Part shown: positions 1-9,400 of the stretch, in pieces | Layout of the letters: every line of letters starts with the position of its first letter | How positions within the stretch are numbered: the stretch's first letter is position 1 | DNA from: an uncultured Bacteroidales bacterium | Lineage (GTDB): Bacteria; Bacteroidota; Bacteroidia; Bacteroidales; Paludibacteraceae | DNA: 64,000 nucleotides | NCBI GenBank assembly: GCA_946411385.1 | Contig: CAMKDV010000006.1 | Span: 118,779 to 182,778 of the forward strand | Direction: 5' to 3' | The notes under the pieces: model-generated | Database searches by the model: none | The model's input: the letters and a program-made list of their open reading frames with translations, nothing else | Told to the model about the DNA's origin: nothing | Program-made: the position numbers and the translations under genes

Positions 1-3000
1 ATCGTGTCGCGGCTCAGGTCATCCGGGTCGTGCACGAAGTGCGCTATGTTGTCGCCCTCGAGCTGCAGCACGAGTTGCAGGTCATCGCCGAGGTTGTTCG
101 TACCGAGGCCGAAGGCTTCGGGCAGGTCGCGTTGGTCGATACCGCCGGCTACACGTCCGACCAGGCGCACCTTTGTCTGGTCGTAGAACCGTACACCGTC
201 CAGCGGCTTGGTCAGGGCAAACGTGTCTGTCCCTTCCTCTACGTGCAAGATTCCTTCGCCCTCAAACACGTGTCCCGGCTTGAAGATATGCAGTGTGTAG
301 GGCTGACCCTTGCTCAGCGTCAGCTCGAAGTTTCCGTCCGTACCCGTCATCAATGGTACACCGTTGCGGAGCACCGTGTCGCCGTTGAGCGTGAACATCG
401 CACCCGTTACAGGGATCGTCGAGTACTTGTACAGCGCACGACCCGTCAGACGGGCGGTAGAGGTATTGATGAAGTCCACGCCCGAGGCTACAGCATGATC
501 CGCCGACAGCGTTACGCTGGCGCTCTGGGCACTCGTATAATTATAACTGAATTGCGCGTACGTGTGCGCGGGCACGATAGCGAACTGCGTACTGCTGCCG
601 ATGTCGTAGCTCAGGCTGTCGAACAGGAACGTACCGTCTGCGCCGGTGACGATTGTCTTCACAGTCTCGCCATCCGGGCCTTGCAGCACAACATTCACGC
701 CTGCCATGCCGCTGTTGTCCGGCATGAGGATTGTACCGGCTATCTCGCCGTAAGGCGAACGCCAGCCTTCGGCCGTCGCGCTGTTGGCGGAAGACTTGCC
801 GTTGCAGTTGTACAGCGCGGTGATGACGTACTCATAGTGCTGATTCGGAATAGCTGACTCGTCGAAGAACGAGTTTTCAGTACCTGTATAAATCGTATCC
901 GCGGCAGCGTCACTGTTCACCGCCACACGCGAGAGCACATACTCATCCACCGCCACCGACGACGGCACCCAACTTAGCGTCACGCCGCGTTTCTGCTGAC
1001 CGACGGCTGCTCCCTGACTCGCTGTGAACGAGGTGATGGTTGCCGCCTCGTCGTAGTACAGACTCGGACCGTGGATGGCTACCGGTTGCAGATAGACGGA
1101 ATCAAATACACGCAGGTCGCTGCCCGACTGATCGATGCGCACCGAATAGTTGATATGCGCGCAAGCGGTGTTCGCTACGTCCGTATAGTGCGCTATCCAC
1201 GAGCCGTCCGCCTGACGGACTATACTGTCCTGCGGAATAATCACCTCGCTCACAAAGCCCGTTTCCTCAATCGTACGCCTCAGCACCAACCGCGCAGTCC
1301 GATCCCACATACAACGACCTCCAACCAAACCGGCATATTCTGCCCGCAGTTGCGAATAGAGACTGTCGATAATCGCGGGTTTTTGCTGATCGATATACGG
1401 ATCGGTTTCCGGGCCGACAAATATAATCTGAGGAGTGAATAAACTATAAATCTGATTTACATTCAGCGAGCAGTCACCTAACAACTTAAATGAACGCGAA
1501 CTCACTACCTTAGTGGTAGAGAAATCATACCATTCGCTGTAGGTATAAGTCGTCTTATTTATTCTCACCTCACAGGTACTACCTTTCAGGAACTTTTGCT
1601 CACCATCACGCAAATACCTCCAAGGCTGCAACTCAATTCCGGTCGATGATACGACTCTATACTCAACTGAATAGTTATAACCATAAATATTAACCGAATC
1701 AACATTGAGTGTTATGGAATCTTGGGTATCCCACCAATTGACGTTATACGTTAACTGGCACTTGTCTATACTCGGAGTAATAACTTCCGATACTTTTGCA
1801 TTGTCGATATGAATATTGAAATGCACCTTGCGGTTAGTCTCGTATTCGGGGTCGAGCGTATAGTCAGGCTGCACGCTATCCAGCGGAGCAAGGTAGTTGT
1901 TCTTATTCGTCTTTGCTTCCTTCGAGAAGTCCGACACCCAGCCCCAGATAGCCGACGAGGCACGTCGTACACGATAGTAAACAGGAACAGAAGGTTGGTT
2001 TCCGTCGAGGCCGTACAATCTTGCATTCAGACTGGCGTACACATCACCATTGTCATCGTACAGGATATAATTCTTTATTTCTGTTGATTTTGCGGCTATC
2101 TCCTGAGCAGTATTACCCGTCCACATCTCGCGGCTGTTATCCACGTAACGATAGGTATGCGCCGTATCGTGTTTGATCATCGGTATAACCGCCAGTTGCT
2201 TGGCATCGGAGAAGTCCGGCTTCATCGCGCGCTGCACCTCAAAGTAGTCGCCACTTACCAAGTCCACAAGGTTCGGGTTCTTGATATGCCACTCCAGCAC
2301 GTTGTTGCCCGTATAGGTACCGGTTTTGTCCGTCTCTTCAGTCACCGTGAAGTCATACAGGCGGTGGTAGGGCAGAATATCCACTTTGTTCGTTACCTGC
2401 GTACTGAGTTGAACCGGGCTCTTGGAGCGATAGATATTAAAGTAGGCAAACACACCTTTTTGCACTGTATCGTTGGTGGGCACGATGATGTTTCCCGAGC
2501 GCTCGGTGGTCTTGGTAAACTCATACGGCGCCAATGAGGTGCTGTATGAGATAGGGTCGTAGAATACGGAATACTGTATAGCCGCGCTGCCGTAGCCGGT
2601 AAAGCCTTGCTCGTTTACGGCGTAGATGTACGGCTCAAACAGCTGCGGCTCAACCACATTGCTCTTACCTTGCAAGCCCGTAGCCAGCGTCCAGTTCTTT
2701 TCGTAATTGACGTTACCTGTATACCGCATGCTGATAAATACCTTCGTACCGATATCGAAGGTCTTTTTGTCCAACGATTCGGGTATATACCAATCCACCT
2801 CCAGCCAGGTCACATAGTCACCGTCGTTACCTGACTCCTGTTTTTTTGTCACATTGTAGGGGTGCTCGGCATTGTCCGAGGGTACTCCCTTACGCTGTCC
2901 GTCGCTGCAGTTCGTTATCTCCAGCACGCCGCGACCGGCATAGCCTTTCACCCACGCACGGCCGTAAGCGACATCATCATCGGCACTCGGTCCACTGGCG

Positions 3001-3275
3001 TTATGCTCGCTGCCGTAGCCGAAGATAGTGTACCACTCGCCGTTCAATACGTAATACACACGCGACTCGCCCTGGCTGTTCATCGACACGTAGTAGTCGT
3101 TCGTACCGCGCGAATAGACCGGCAGCTTGAAGTGCACCTTATCCTCACCCGTGATCATCGCTGAGTAGTGGTCGGAGTTCTCCAGGTAGTCGTTTCCATA
3201 CGCCTGCACCCGCTCCGGCACAAGTAGCATCGCGCAGCATAGCGCAATTGCAAACAGATAAAATTTGTGTTTCAT
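1..3275 (-). CDS. Giant secreted surface protein, N-terminal 1,091 residues (cut by window edge)
   Basis: The frame is open from an ATG at 3275 to the left edge, with no stop in the window. The product starts with a Sec signal peptide (MKHKFYLFAIALCCAMLLV) followed by a NDYLE...HY segment. The order matches the 3,259-aa protein at 6464-16243: an N-terminal unknown region, a fibronectin-III-like stretch (near the ITSFTASQGA motif, about residues 740-830), then carboxypeptidase-regulatory-like beta-sandwich repeats (IAGTILMPDNSGMAGV, LTGRALYKYSTIPVTG). It ends in a segment equal to VRLVGRVAGG...HDPDDLSRD of the paralogue. By analogy the full protein is probably about 3,000 residues or more. Function is unknown; a cell-surface adhesin or matrix role is inference. 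The AT-rich heptamer run 3304-3340 lies directly upstream. No clear promoter box is seen. Confidence 0.85.
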   Translation of the reverse strand, partial: MKHKFYLFAIALCCAMLLVPERVQAYGNDYLENSDHYSAMITGEDKVHFKLPVYSRGTNDYYVSMNSQGESRVYYVLNGEWYTIFGYGSEHNASGPSADDDVAYGRAWVKGYAGRGVLEITNCSDGQRKGVPSDNAEHPYNVTKKQESGNDGDYVTWLEVDWYIPESLDKKTFDIGTKVFISMRYTGNVNYEKNWTLATGLQGKSNVVEPQLFEPYIYAVNEQGFTGYGSAAIQYSVFYDPISYSTSLAPYEFTKTTERSGNIIVPTNDTVQKGVFAYFNIYRSKSPVQLSTQVTNKVDILPYHRLYDFTVTEETDKTGTYTGNNVLEWHIKNPNLVDLVSGDYFEVQRAMKPDFSDAKQLAVIPMIKHDTAHTYRYVDNSREMWTGNTAQEIAAKSTEIKNYILYDDNGDVYASLNARLYGLDGNQPSVPVYYRVRRASSAIWGWVSDFSKEAKTNKNNYLAPLDSVQPDYTLDPEYETNRKVHFNIHIDNAKVSEVITPSIDKCQLTYNVNWWDTQDSITLNVDSVNIYGYNYSVEYRVVSSTGIELQPWRYLRDGEQKFLKGSTCEVRINKTTYTYSEWYDFSTTKVVSSRSFKLLGDCSLNVNQIYSLFTPQIIFVGPETDPYIDQQKPAIIDSLYSQLRAEYAGLVGGRCMWDRTARLVLRRTIEETGFVSEVIIPQDSIVRQADGSWIAHYTDVANTACAHINYSVRIDQSGSDLRVFDSVYLQPVAIHGPSLYYDEAATITSFTASQGAAVGQQKRGVTLSWVPSSVAVDEYVLSRVAVNSDAAADTIYTGTENSFFDESAIPNQHYEYVITALYNCNGKSSANSATAEGWRSPYGEIAGTILMPDNSGMAGVNVVLQGPDGETVKTIVTGADGTFLFDSLSYDIGSSTQFAIVPAHTYAQFSYNYTSAQSASVTLSADHAVASGVDFINTSTARLTGRALYKYSTIPVTGAMFTLNGDTVLRNGVPLMTGTDGNFELTLSKGQPYTLHIFKPGHVFEGEGILHVEEGTDTFALTKPLDGVRFYDQTKVRLVGRVAGGIDQRDLPEAFGLGTNNLGDDLQLVLQLEGDNIAHFVHDPDDLSRDT

Positions 3276-3303
3276 ACAGGGTGTTATTTTAAATTTTATA
3301 TTG

Positions 3304-3340
3304 TAGATTTTAGATTGTAGATTTTAGATTGTAGATTTTA
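3304..3340. repeat. Heptanucleotide repeat (TAGATTT/TAGATTG)
   Basis: Five consecutive 7-nt units alternate between TAGATTT and TAGATTG in the spacer between the giant-protein start and the small peptide gene. The last unit supplies the stop codon of the 51-aa peptide. It is one of several 7-nt-period runs in the window. Confidence 0.8.
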
Positions 3341-3493
3341 CCACCCCATCAAATCGACAGACATGACATAGAGTAGGAAGTACTGCCCGGATTGTGTATG
3401 CCGCCCAGCGGCATCCGGTGTCGTATCCCATGCCTTTGCGCCCATCGCCATCAGCAGCACACAAAATATGATGGTCAAAAATTTAGAGTTCAT
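3338..3493 (-). CDS. Small exported peptide, 51 aa
   Basis: An ATG at 3493 opens a 51-codon frame. The first 22 residues form a good Sec signal peptide (MNSKFLTIIFCVLLMAMGAKA), followed by about 29 residues ending in VDLMGW. The mature part includes PDAAGRH, which is encoded by a palindromic DNA hairpin (3398-3414) found elsewhere in non-coding DNA, so part of the peptide is repeat-derived. I do not recognise the family. It lies between the inorganic pyrophosphatase-like gene and the giant protein. It could be a real secreted peptide or a decayed gene start that gained a stop in repeat DNA. Confidence 0.45.
   Translation of the reverse strand: MNSKFLTIIFCVLLMAMGAKAWDTTPDAAGRHTQSGQYFLLYVMSVDLMGW
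3398..3414. repeat. Palindromic hairpin ATGCCGC-loop-GCGGCAT
   Basis: A 7-bp stem. Its flank (CACCGGATGCCGC) is shared with 63601-63623, and a stem-compensated version lies at 41824-41840. This copy is inside the 51-aa peptide frame. Confidence 0.7.
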
Positions 3494-3540
3494 TTTCGTC
3501 AAAAATTACCAAAAATTATCCAACAATTATTGCGATGGAT
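3494..3540. repeat. AT-rich spacer repeat (CAAAAATTACC type)
   Basis: Units such as TCAAAAATTACCAAAAATTA followed by GCGATGG match the spacer family seen at 4644-4680, 39800-39966, 40478-40598 and 41226-41356. It lies just upstream of the small peptide start. Confidence 0.6.
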
Positions 3541-3565
3541 AAGTTCGTCAACAATATTACCTGCG

Positions 3566-4648
3566 TCATTGCTGCCCCGACTTCCACTGCTTGATACCTT
3601 CCGTGATGGGCGGTACGACCTCTACCTTGCGGATGGACAGGTACTTGGTTACGATGCAGTCGTCCGGCGTGGCGGTGGTGTGAAAACCGTACTCCGCCAC
3701 TTGCTTGGCACCCTCGCCGCAGAACGGCAGGTGGGTGACATCGGCATCGCGGTCGCCGATCATCAGGAACAGCATATCCAGTCCTCGCTGCTCACGTGCG
3801 GCAGGCATGAGAGCCCGCATACGGGCGCACATATCCTCCACTCCGGCTACCTTGCCGGCAAACACGCTGCCTATACCTACCTTCACACCCTCTATCTCAT
3901 ATTCCTTGAAGTCGGAGTAGAGGATCTCGATGTCGGTCATCCCCTCATACGAGACGCGTGCATCACGCGCGGCGGCGTAGTAGGCTCCGATATCCGTTAT
4001 GTCGGATAGCTCTAACAGCTTGCCGAACAGGCGGCGGTCGATGTCGGTGGTGGTGACTGCGCTCAGGCTGTCGGTGTCGGACAGCAGCCCCGTGAGCAGC
4101 AGCCGTGCGTCCGTCGCGGTGGGTTGCATACCAAGCTGCTCGTACATCGTAGCGATCACCGAGCAGGTCGAACCGATAGGCATAGCGTAGTAGAACACCG
4201 GACGCGATGTGGTAACCGATCCTGTGCCGTGGTGGTCGATGACCTGCAGGATGTTCGCTGATGGCATACCGTTCACCGATTGTGCAAACTCGCTATGATC
4301 CACCATGATCATGTTCAGCCCTGTGGCGTCATCGAGTACTGCCGGCGCAGCTATGCCGGCCTGCTTCAGTGCATACAGCGGCTCGCAAACCACCTTGCCC
4401 GCCACACGCGCCTTGGCGTTGATACCCAGCCGTTGCAGCAGCGACGCATAAGCGATAGCGGACATCACGGCGTCGCAGTCGGGACTCTTGTGCCCCACTA
4501 CCAGCACGCTGTCGCCGTAGTTCATGCTCGTCAGCACCTCGCGCAGCGCTGTCGGCTGTTCCGGTTCGTTGGTCTGCTTGCAGCCGGCTGCGAACAGCAG
4601 CATGGCGCACGAGACGATGGCCAAAAATTTAGTTCTCATTTCAGTCAA
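3566..4648 (-). CDS. DHH-family manganese-dependent inorganic pyrophosphatase-like lipoprotein
   Basis: The 360-residue product resembles family II (PpaC-type) pyrophosphatases, which split PPi into two phosphates using Mn2+. Visible motifs in order are GHKSPDCDA (about 52-60, family HxPDxD), VDHSE (116-120), VIDHH (136-140, the DHH signature), PIGSTCSVI (157-165), LLSDTDSL (188-195) and a C-terminal SIRKVEVVP in place of the usual SRKKQ-type substrate-binding motif. What is odd is the N-terminus: a signal peptide ending in a lipobox LFAAGC (Cys23). The enzyme would therefore be exported and lipidated, whereas family II pyrophosphatases are normally cytoplasmic. M4 is an alternative start. 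Another DHH phosphoesterase activity cannot be excluded. An L,D-transpeptidase-like lipoprotein gene lies upstream. Confidence 0.85.
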   Translation of the reverse strand: MTEMRTKFLAIVSCAMLLFAAGCKQTNEPEQPTALREVLTSMNYGDSVLVVGHKSPDCDAVMSAIAYASLLQRLGINAKARVAGKVVCEPLYALKQAGIAAPAVLDDATGLNMIMVDHSEFAQSVNGMPSANILQVIDHHGTGSVTTSRPVFYYAMPIGSTCSVIATMYEQLGMQPTATDARLLLTGLLSDTDSLSAVTTTDIDRRLFGKLLELSDITDIGAYYAAARDARVSYEGMTDIEILYSDFKEYEIEGVKVGIGSVFAGKVAGVEDMCARMRALMPAAREQRGLDMLFLMIGDRDADVTHLPFCGEGAKQVAEYGFHTTATPDDCIVTKYLSIRKVEVVPPITEGIKQWKSGQQ

Positions 4649-4757
4649 ATATTACCAATATATACCAATATTACGATGATCAAGATTCAGTCAAAAAAGT
4701 CCAAAAAAGATTCAAAAAAGAAATAATTTGGGGAACATTTTGGGTCTTTTTTGACTT
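4644..4757. repeat. AT-rich spacer with CAATATTACGATG units and an A-tract inverted repeat
   Basis: Upstream of the pyrophosphatase-like gene lies the same spacer family as at 39.8 kb. Next to it are units of TCAAAAAAG/CCAAAAAAG and an inverted repeat GTCAAAAAAG...CTTTTTTGAC (about 4692-4757). On the minus strand this could act as a weak terminator after the transpeptidase-like gene. Confidence 0.45.
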
Positions 4758-4759
4758 AA

Positions 4760-5368
4760 CTATTCTTTCACCGTGATCACCAGCGAGAGGTCGCAGTTGC
4801 GGAGGATCTCGATCATCTTGTCCTCATCAAAGGCGATGCACCCGCCGGTGTAGCCCTTGGTGCCCTTCACGTGCACGAAGATCGCACTGCCCTTCGGATA
4901 GACGCACTCCTTGTTGAAATCCGTCTCTATGCCGTAGTTGTACTGCGGCTGGTAGGAGTACATCTCCTCGCCCTTGCACGGATGGTGCACCACGGCGGTG
5001 TCGATGATCGTGTTGTAGTACTCGCAGTCCTCGTCGCAAGCAAACGTTGAGGGCGTGATATCTTTATACGGCATCTTCGTGCCCGGGTTCGGCTTGATAC
5101 CGAACGCCGACAACGGCCGCAGCGTGCCCGTAGGCGTCTTGGCGTCACCTTCACCGGTCTTGCCTATACCGTTCTTGCCGACAAACACATCGGTCACAAA
5201 CAGCACCTTGCCGTCAACAGTCAGACGGGCCTTGGCTGCACTACCTTGTACATCATATACCTCCAGCAGCTGACCTTTTGCAGCGTTCTTGTCCTTACAG
5301 GAGTTTAGTACACATACTACACTTGCGCCGCACGCAATCATCATCGCGGCAATAATTATCTTCTTCAT
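4760..5368 (-). CDS. L,D-transpeptidase (YkuD-like) family lipoprotein
   Basis: A 202-aa protein with a lipoprotein signal peptide (lipobox LNSC, Cys24). The C-terminal half carries FVHVKGTKGYTGGCIAFDE with His166 and Cys177. This matches the His...GC core of the YkuD/ErfK branch whose members have GCIA after the catalytic Cys. L,D-transpeptidases crosslink peptidoglycan or attach proteins to it, with the Cys as nucleophile. A KNGIGKTGEGDAKTPTGTL segment (about 64-82) is typical of the family's start. Because the usual SHGC serine is replaced by GG, activity is likely but not certain. Heptamer/octamer spacer DNA (5369-5416) separates it from the next lipoprotein gene. Confidence 0.8.
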   Translation of the reverse strand: MKKIIIAAMMIACGASVVCVLNSCKDKNAAKGQLLEVYDVQGSAAKARLTVDGKVLFVTDVFVGKNGIGKTGEGDAKTPTGTLRPLSAFGIKPNPGTKMPYKDITPSTFACDEDCEYYNTIIDTAVVHHPCKGEEMYSYQPQYNYGIETDFNKECVYPKGSAIFVHVKGTKGYTGGCIAFDEDKMIEILRNCDLSLVITVKE

Positions 5369-5369
5369 A

Positions 5370-5411
5370 ACAATTTAACGATTTAACAATTTAACAGTTT
5401 AACAGTTCAAC
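5370..5411. repeat. Short tandem repeat (AATTTAAC-type units)
   Basis: Five near-identical 8-nt units (AATTTAAC, GATTTAAC, AATTTAAC, AGTTTAAC, AGTTCAAC) fill the spacer between two lipoprotein genes. Similar words recur at 39370-39406 and 39768-39802. Confidence 0.65.
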
Positions 5412-5416
5412 ACCTA

Positions 5417-6133
5417 CTAATCAATCGGATTAGGGTCGGGAATATTCGTAAAGTGGCTGTAGTACTCTCTCGACAGCCGCTTGTACTTGGCTATCGTCGC
5501 CTCGCTCGACGTATCCGCACGGATGATCTCGTAGTACGTATGCGACATACCCGGTTCAACACCCGTATAGTCATGGATATATTGGTAGTACTCGTCACCT
5601 ATCGTCTCACGCACCACCGACTCCTCGTCGGCCGCATACACCATGCCGTAGGTCTTCACCTGGATCTCCGTCATCAGCGTGTCGCCGTTATTAGCGAACT
5701 TCAGGTTCACTATGTTGCCCCAATAGCCGTAATCGGATGTCTGATACTTGTGACGTCCGAAGATTGAGTCTTCCTTGGCGATGCTGACCAGGAAGTCCAC
5801 CACCATACCCGTACGCGCGCTATCCCACTCGGCCACAACCGTCGTACGCGCCAGGTCCTTGAGTTCCATAGGCATGCACTGCTCGGTCTTGCACTTGCGC
5901 TCGGCCGACTCGCGCGTCTTGTAGTTCAGAGGCGTTACCGTACCGTCAAACTCATTGGCGGTCTCTTCTGCCAGTTCTTGCGTTGTCGGACCGAACAGCT
6001 GCGCCAGCGCCATCACGCGGTCCATTTGTTTGTCAAACTCACTCTTCTCCGGCTGGTTGCCCTTGCAGGCCACCAACCCAAACGCTACCGCTACCGCGAG
6101 CAGCATACTCCAACTGTACAATTTCTTTTTCAT
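5417..6133 (-). CDS. Lipoprotein of unknown function
   Basis: A 238-aa protein beginning with a clear lipoprotein signal (FGLVAC, Cys23). The mature part is acidic, without transmembrane segments, and has a Cys pair (KCKTEQC, about 84-90). I recognise no enzyme family. It may be in one transcription unit with the transpeptidase-like gene downstream and the short M13-like gene upstream (25-nt gap). The promoter box at 6371-6378 would serve this group. Confidence 0.75.
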   Translation of the reverse strand: MKKKLYSWSMLLAVAVAFGLVACKGNQPEKSEFDKQMDRVMALAQLFGPTTQELAEETANEFDGTVTPLNYKTRESAERKCKTEQCMPMELKDLARTTVVAEWDSARTGMVVDFLVSIAKEDSIFGRHKYQTSDYGYWGNIVNLKFANNGDTLMTEIQVKTYGMVYAADEESVVRETIGDEYYQYIHDYTGVEPGMSHTYYEIIRADTSSEATIAKYKRLSREYYSHFTNIPDPNPID

Positions 6134-6158
6134 ATTAATAATTTAACAGCTTAACCTC

Positions 6159-6356
6159 TTACCAAATCCGTATCCTGTCCTCGGGTTTCAAGTACAGCTT
6201 GTCACCTTCCTTCACGTCGAACAGCTCGTACCAGTCGTCGATCTGCGGCACTACGCCGTTGATACGGGCGGGGTTCGGCGAGTGGGTATCGTTCTTCAGG
6301 CGGTCAGCCATGAGCTCGTCCGTATATTTGCTGTGGAACAGATGTACATAGGCCAT
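6159..6356 (-). CDS. Short protein equal to the C-terminus of M13 (neprilysin-type) metallopeptidases
   Basis: From an ATG at 6356 (MAYVHLFHSKYTDEL) the 65 residues resemble the last part of M13 peptidases: KNDTHSPNPARINGVVPQID, then WYELFDVKEGDKLYL, ending RIRIW. The zinc-binding HExxH and the rest of the roughly 670-residue enzyme are missing, so the product cannot be a peptidase on its own. A further-upstream ATG (6434) gives residues unlike the family and would read through a terminator, so I reject it. The promoter box 6371-6378 sits only about 15 nt before the ATG. This is either a remnant of a deleted gene or a retained small protein; I favour a remnant. Confidence 0.5.
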   Translation of the reverse strand: MAYVHLFHSKYTDELMADRLKNDTHSPNPARINGVVPQIDDWYELFDVKEGDKLYLKPEDRIRIW

Positions 6357-6370
6357 AACCTTTGCGCCTC

Positions 6371-6378
6371 CAAAGGTA
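6371..6378 (-). promoter_or_regulatory. Bacteroidota -7 box (TACCTTTG)
   Basis: Minus-strand TACCTTTG fits the TAnnTTTG consensus, preceded by an A/T tract and TTGCAAAAG. It lies about 15 nt upstream of the M13-like start and would drive the lipoprotein group 6356 down to about 3.3 kb. Confidence 0.55.
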
Positions 6379-6411
6379 CAAAAAATTTTTGACTTTTGCA
6401 AGTCTTTGCAT

Positions 6412-6441
6412 AAAAAAAGTGCCCCGAAGAGCACTTTTTTT
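6412..6441 (-). terminator. Intrinsic terminator after the giant protein gene
   Basis: The stem AGTGC(C)/(G)GCACT with a GAAG-type loop is flanked by A7 and T7. It is symmetric and could work both ways, but it lies 23 nt after the stop at 6464 on the minus strand. Confidence 0.8.
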
Positions 6442-6463
6442 GTGAAATGATATGTAAAAGTGA

Positions 6464-9400
6464 TTAGAGTTTCTTGCCTGTCACATCGTAGCGTTCGCCG
6501 TTGCGGATGATGATGACATGATCGTCTTCGATGATCTTGTAGGGAGCCTCACCCCAACCCTCTCCTGAAGGCGAGGGAGTAAGGAGGACAGGAGCGCTGA
6601 GGGTGCCGTGGTGAGAATCGGGAACGTAATTGTAAGCTTCACCAGAACCAGCCTCACCAGAAGCAGCCTCACCCCGACCCTCTCCTGAAGGCGAGGGAGT
6701 AAGGATAGTGCCGTCCTCTGTCATGAAGCGGAGTGTGCCGAGTTTGTCGGATTGGATGGTGAGGAAGTAGAGCGATTCTATCGGCTCGGCTACGGCTGCC
6801 AACTCGTCATCGACATAGACGCGGAGGGGTTGATCCACCAAACATGGCGGATAGCCTTCAGCACCTTCGATACGGGCTATCATGGTCATGTTGGTGGCGG
6901 CCTGCGGGTTGCTGAAGGCATGATCAGCCAAACTTGGCTGATTGCCTTTTTCGCGTTTAGGAGCGTTGCTGCCAGAGCGGTTGTAGAAGCGGATGCTGAC
7001 ATCCCCTGCAGCCATGCGGCGGAAGAAGTAGCCCTCGCCGGGCGTGAGCGCCGTGAGGTCACCCACCCATCGCTTGTCGGCAGAGAAGACCGCAAAGCGG
7101 TTGTGCGCCTTGATAAGGTCGCCGGGTGAAGCATGGTTGTAGTAGTCGGCCAGCGCCTCGGTGACGGGTGTCGGCCTGTCAAGCAGGCAGGGCAGGGCGC
7201 TCCACTGACCGTTGCCGCGCAGCGTGACGTGCATCGAATCGGCAGGCAGCATATTGCCGCTGATGCGCATCGTATTGCCCTGACGGCAATAGACCATATA
7301 GGTATAGATGTAGCGTAGATAGCCGAAATGTCCGACAAAGGCATCTTGCTCCTCAGAATAGGTCACGAAATGCTGTGTGGCGGGGTTCTTTATCAGGTCG
7401 CCTTCCGCCCACGGCTCGGCGGCTGTGAGCACCTGGTTGAGCTGCGCGGTAGCAGGACTCAGATCGAGGTTGAACGATACCCAGTTCCATCCGGCAGCCA
7501 GGTTGACGCTCTGCATCTCGGAGCCGGCAGCCGTGAAGATGACGGGACTATCCTCGCCGCAACCATACACGCTACCGCTACCGAACAACACTTGGGTGTC
7601 GGTGGTGAGGTTGTAGGTCTTGCCGTTGGAGGCTTTCCATAGCTGGAAGCGTATAGGCTTGCGCGTCATAGATTCGCTGCCATGGATGGTGAGGTACAGT
7701 TCGCCTTGTTCCGTCGTGTGCGCCACGCCTACGCACTCGTTGTTGTAGAGGGCATAGACGTAATCGTCCGGATTGGTATTGATGACGGTGGTACCACCCT
7801 CCTCTACCATCACGCGTCCGCACAGCGACATGTTGAACGGATACCTGTTCAGGTCAACATCGGTATAGGGCGGTTCGGTCTGCTTGTCGAGCTCGATGAG
7901 CAGCGGTTCGGCCAGTCCTTGGTCGTCGGTGAGGTAGACGATATGCGTATGCATGCCAATCTTGAGCCGTGCGGCATCCACGGTGAAGGTGACGGCTTTC
8001 TCCGCCTGAGCTTCCAGCGTGCCCTGTGGCGGTGTTACGCTGAGCCAGTCGGGCAGATGCTCGATGGTATACCGGCGGGTCATGCCGGTGGTGTTGTTGA
8101 TGCGCATGGTGAAGCGGTAGGTCTGCTCGTTGTCGGTGAGCGTCTCCCGGTGCGAGCGTTCGTTCCAGCGGACGCTGTTGAGGTCGGCATAGACGGTCCA
8201 CATGACGGGTGATGGCAGACGGTTGCCGTTGAGGTCTTCCACGTCGCGTACGGTGAGGTACATGGTGCGTTTGTTGATCTCGCGCGGCTGTGCCTTGATA
8301 TTGATCATGAGGTCGGACAGCTGGTAGTTCCACGTGAACGGCAGAGCAGTCAGTTGTCCGCGGTCGCGTACGGGAGCGCTGTTGCTCCGGTCGGCACGCT
8401 CGGCAAGGCCCGCCTGACCGTCCAGGACGAGCGATTGCGCTTTGTTGACTATATTGCCATTGGCATCGCGGAAGACGCGTTGGTTATCGGTTGAGAACAC
8501 CTGTTCCATCACGCCCGAAGCATTGCGCTTGGTCTGAGAGAAAGTGAGCAGGTTGATCAGTCCCATCTCTTCGCCGTTAGGCGTCTGCTGCCCGAACTCG
8601 CGTACCAGTTCAGCCGGCAGCGCCTGCTCGAACAGGCAGATGTCGTCCACATGCCCTTGCAGCCCTTTGCCTATCCATACGCGTGTGCCGCTCAATGCTC
8701 CCGTGGGTATGGCGGGGAAGAGGAGGACGGTCTCGCCATCGATGATGACAGAACCGCTGTTGAAGGTCTTGGATAGGACGAGTGCACAGTGGTGCCAACG
8801 GCTGTCGGTAAGTGTGGCCATGGCAGATTCGTCCACCGTGCCGGCGGTATAGCGCAACTCACCATTGTGCAACATGATCTGCATCGTAATGGAGTCGCCT
8901 ATGGCGGTGCCGAAGAGCGAGATGCTGTCTTGCTCCTCGTTGTTGCTGCGGAACCAGAAGAGCAGCGTATAATCTTCCGCCTCGGTACGGCTGAACAGCG
9001 TAGGTTGCAACATGAGCGGCGTGCCGTCCATGGCGAGTGAGATGCCTTGCGGCGTGGTCCAGCTCAGCCCTTGCGTATAGAGGGTGGCGCCGGAAGCCAG
9101 GTCGGTCAGTTCGTTGCCCTTGCTCTCGTTCATAGGATAATAGTCCATCAGTCCGTACTCATAACCCGTCAGGCGCTTGAGATGGGTGTTGCTTATCTCT
9201 GCCGGAGTGAGCGCTTTGGTCCATACTCGCACCTCCATCATGTTGCCGTGGTACGGCCGGCTGTTATCCAATCCGGCACCGATAATGAACGGCGAAGCAT
9301 CGTTCTGCAGCAGCCAGTAGGTGTACGCATCATCGGTGATATCCTGCGTGCCGGCATAGAAACGCACGCTCTGGTCGGCAAAGCTGTGCACCATAATCAC

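Noticed and set aside
6357..6434. Upstream extension of the M13-like protein to an ATG at 6434
   Set aside because: It would begin inside a terminator and run through the promoter box; residues do not resemble the family.
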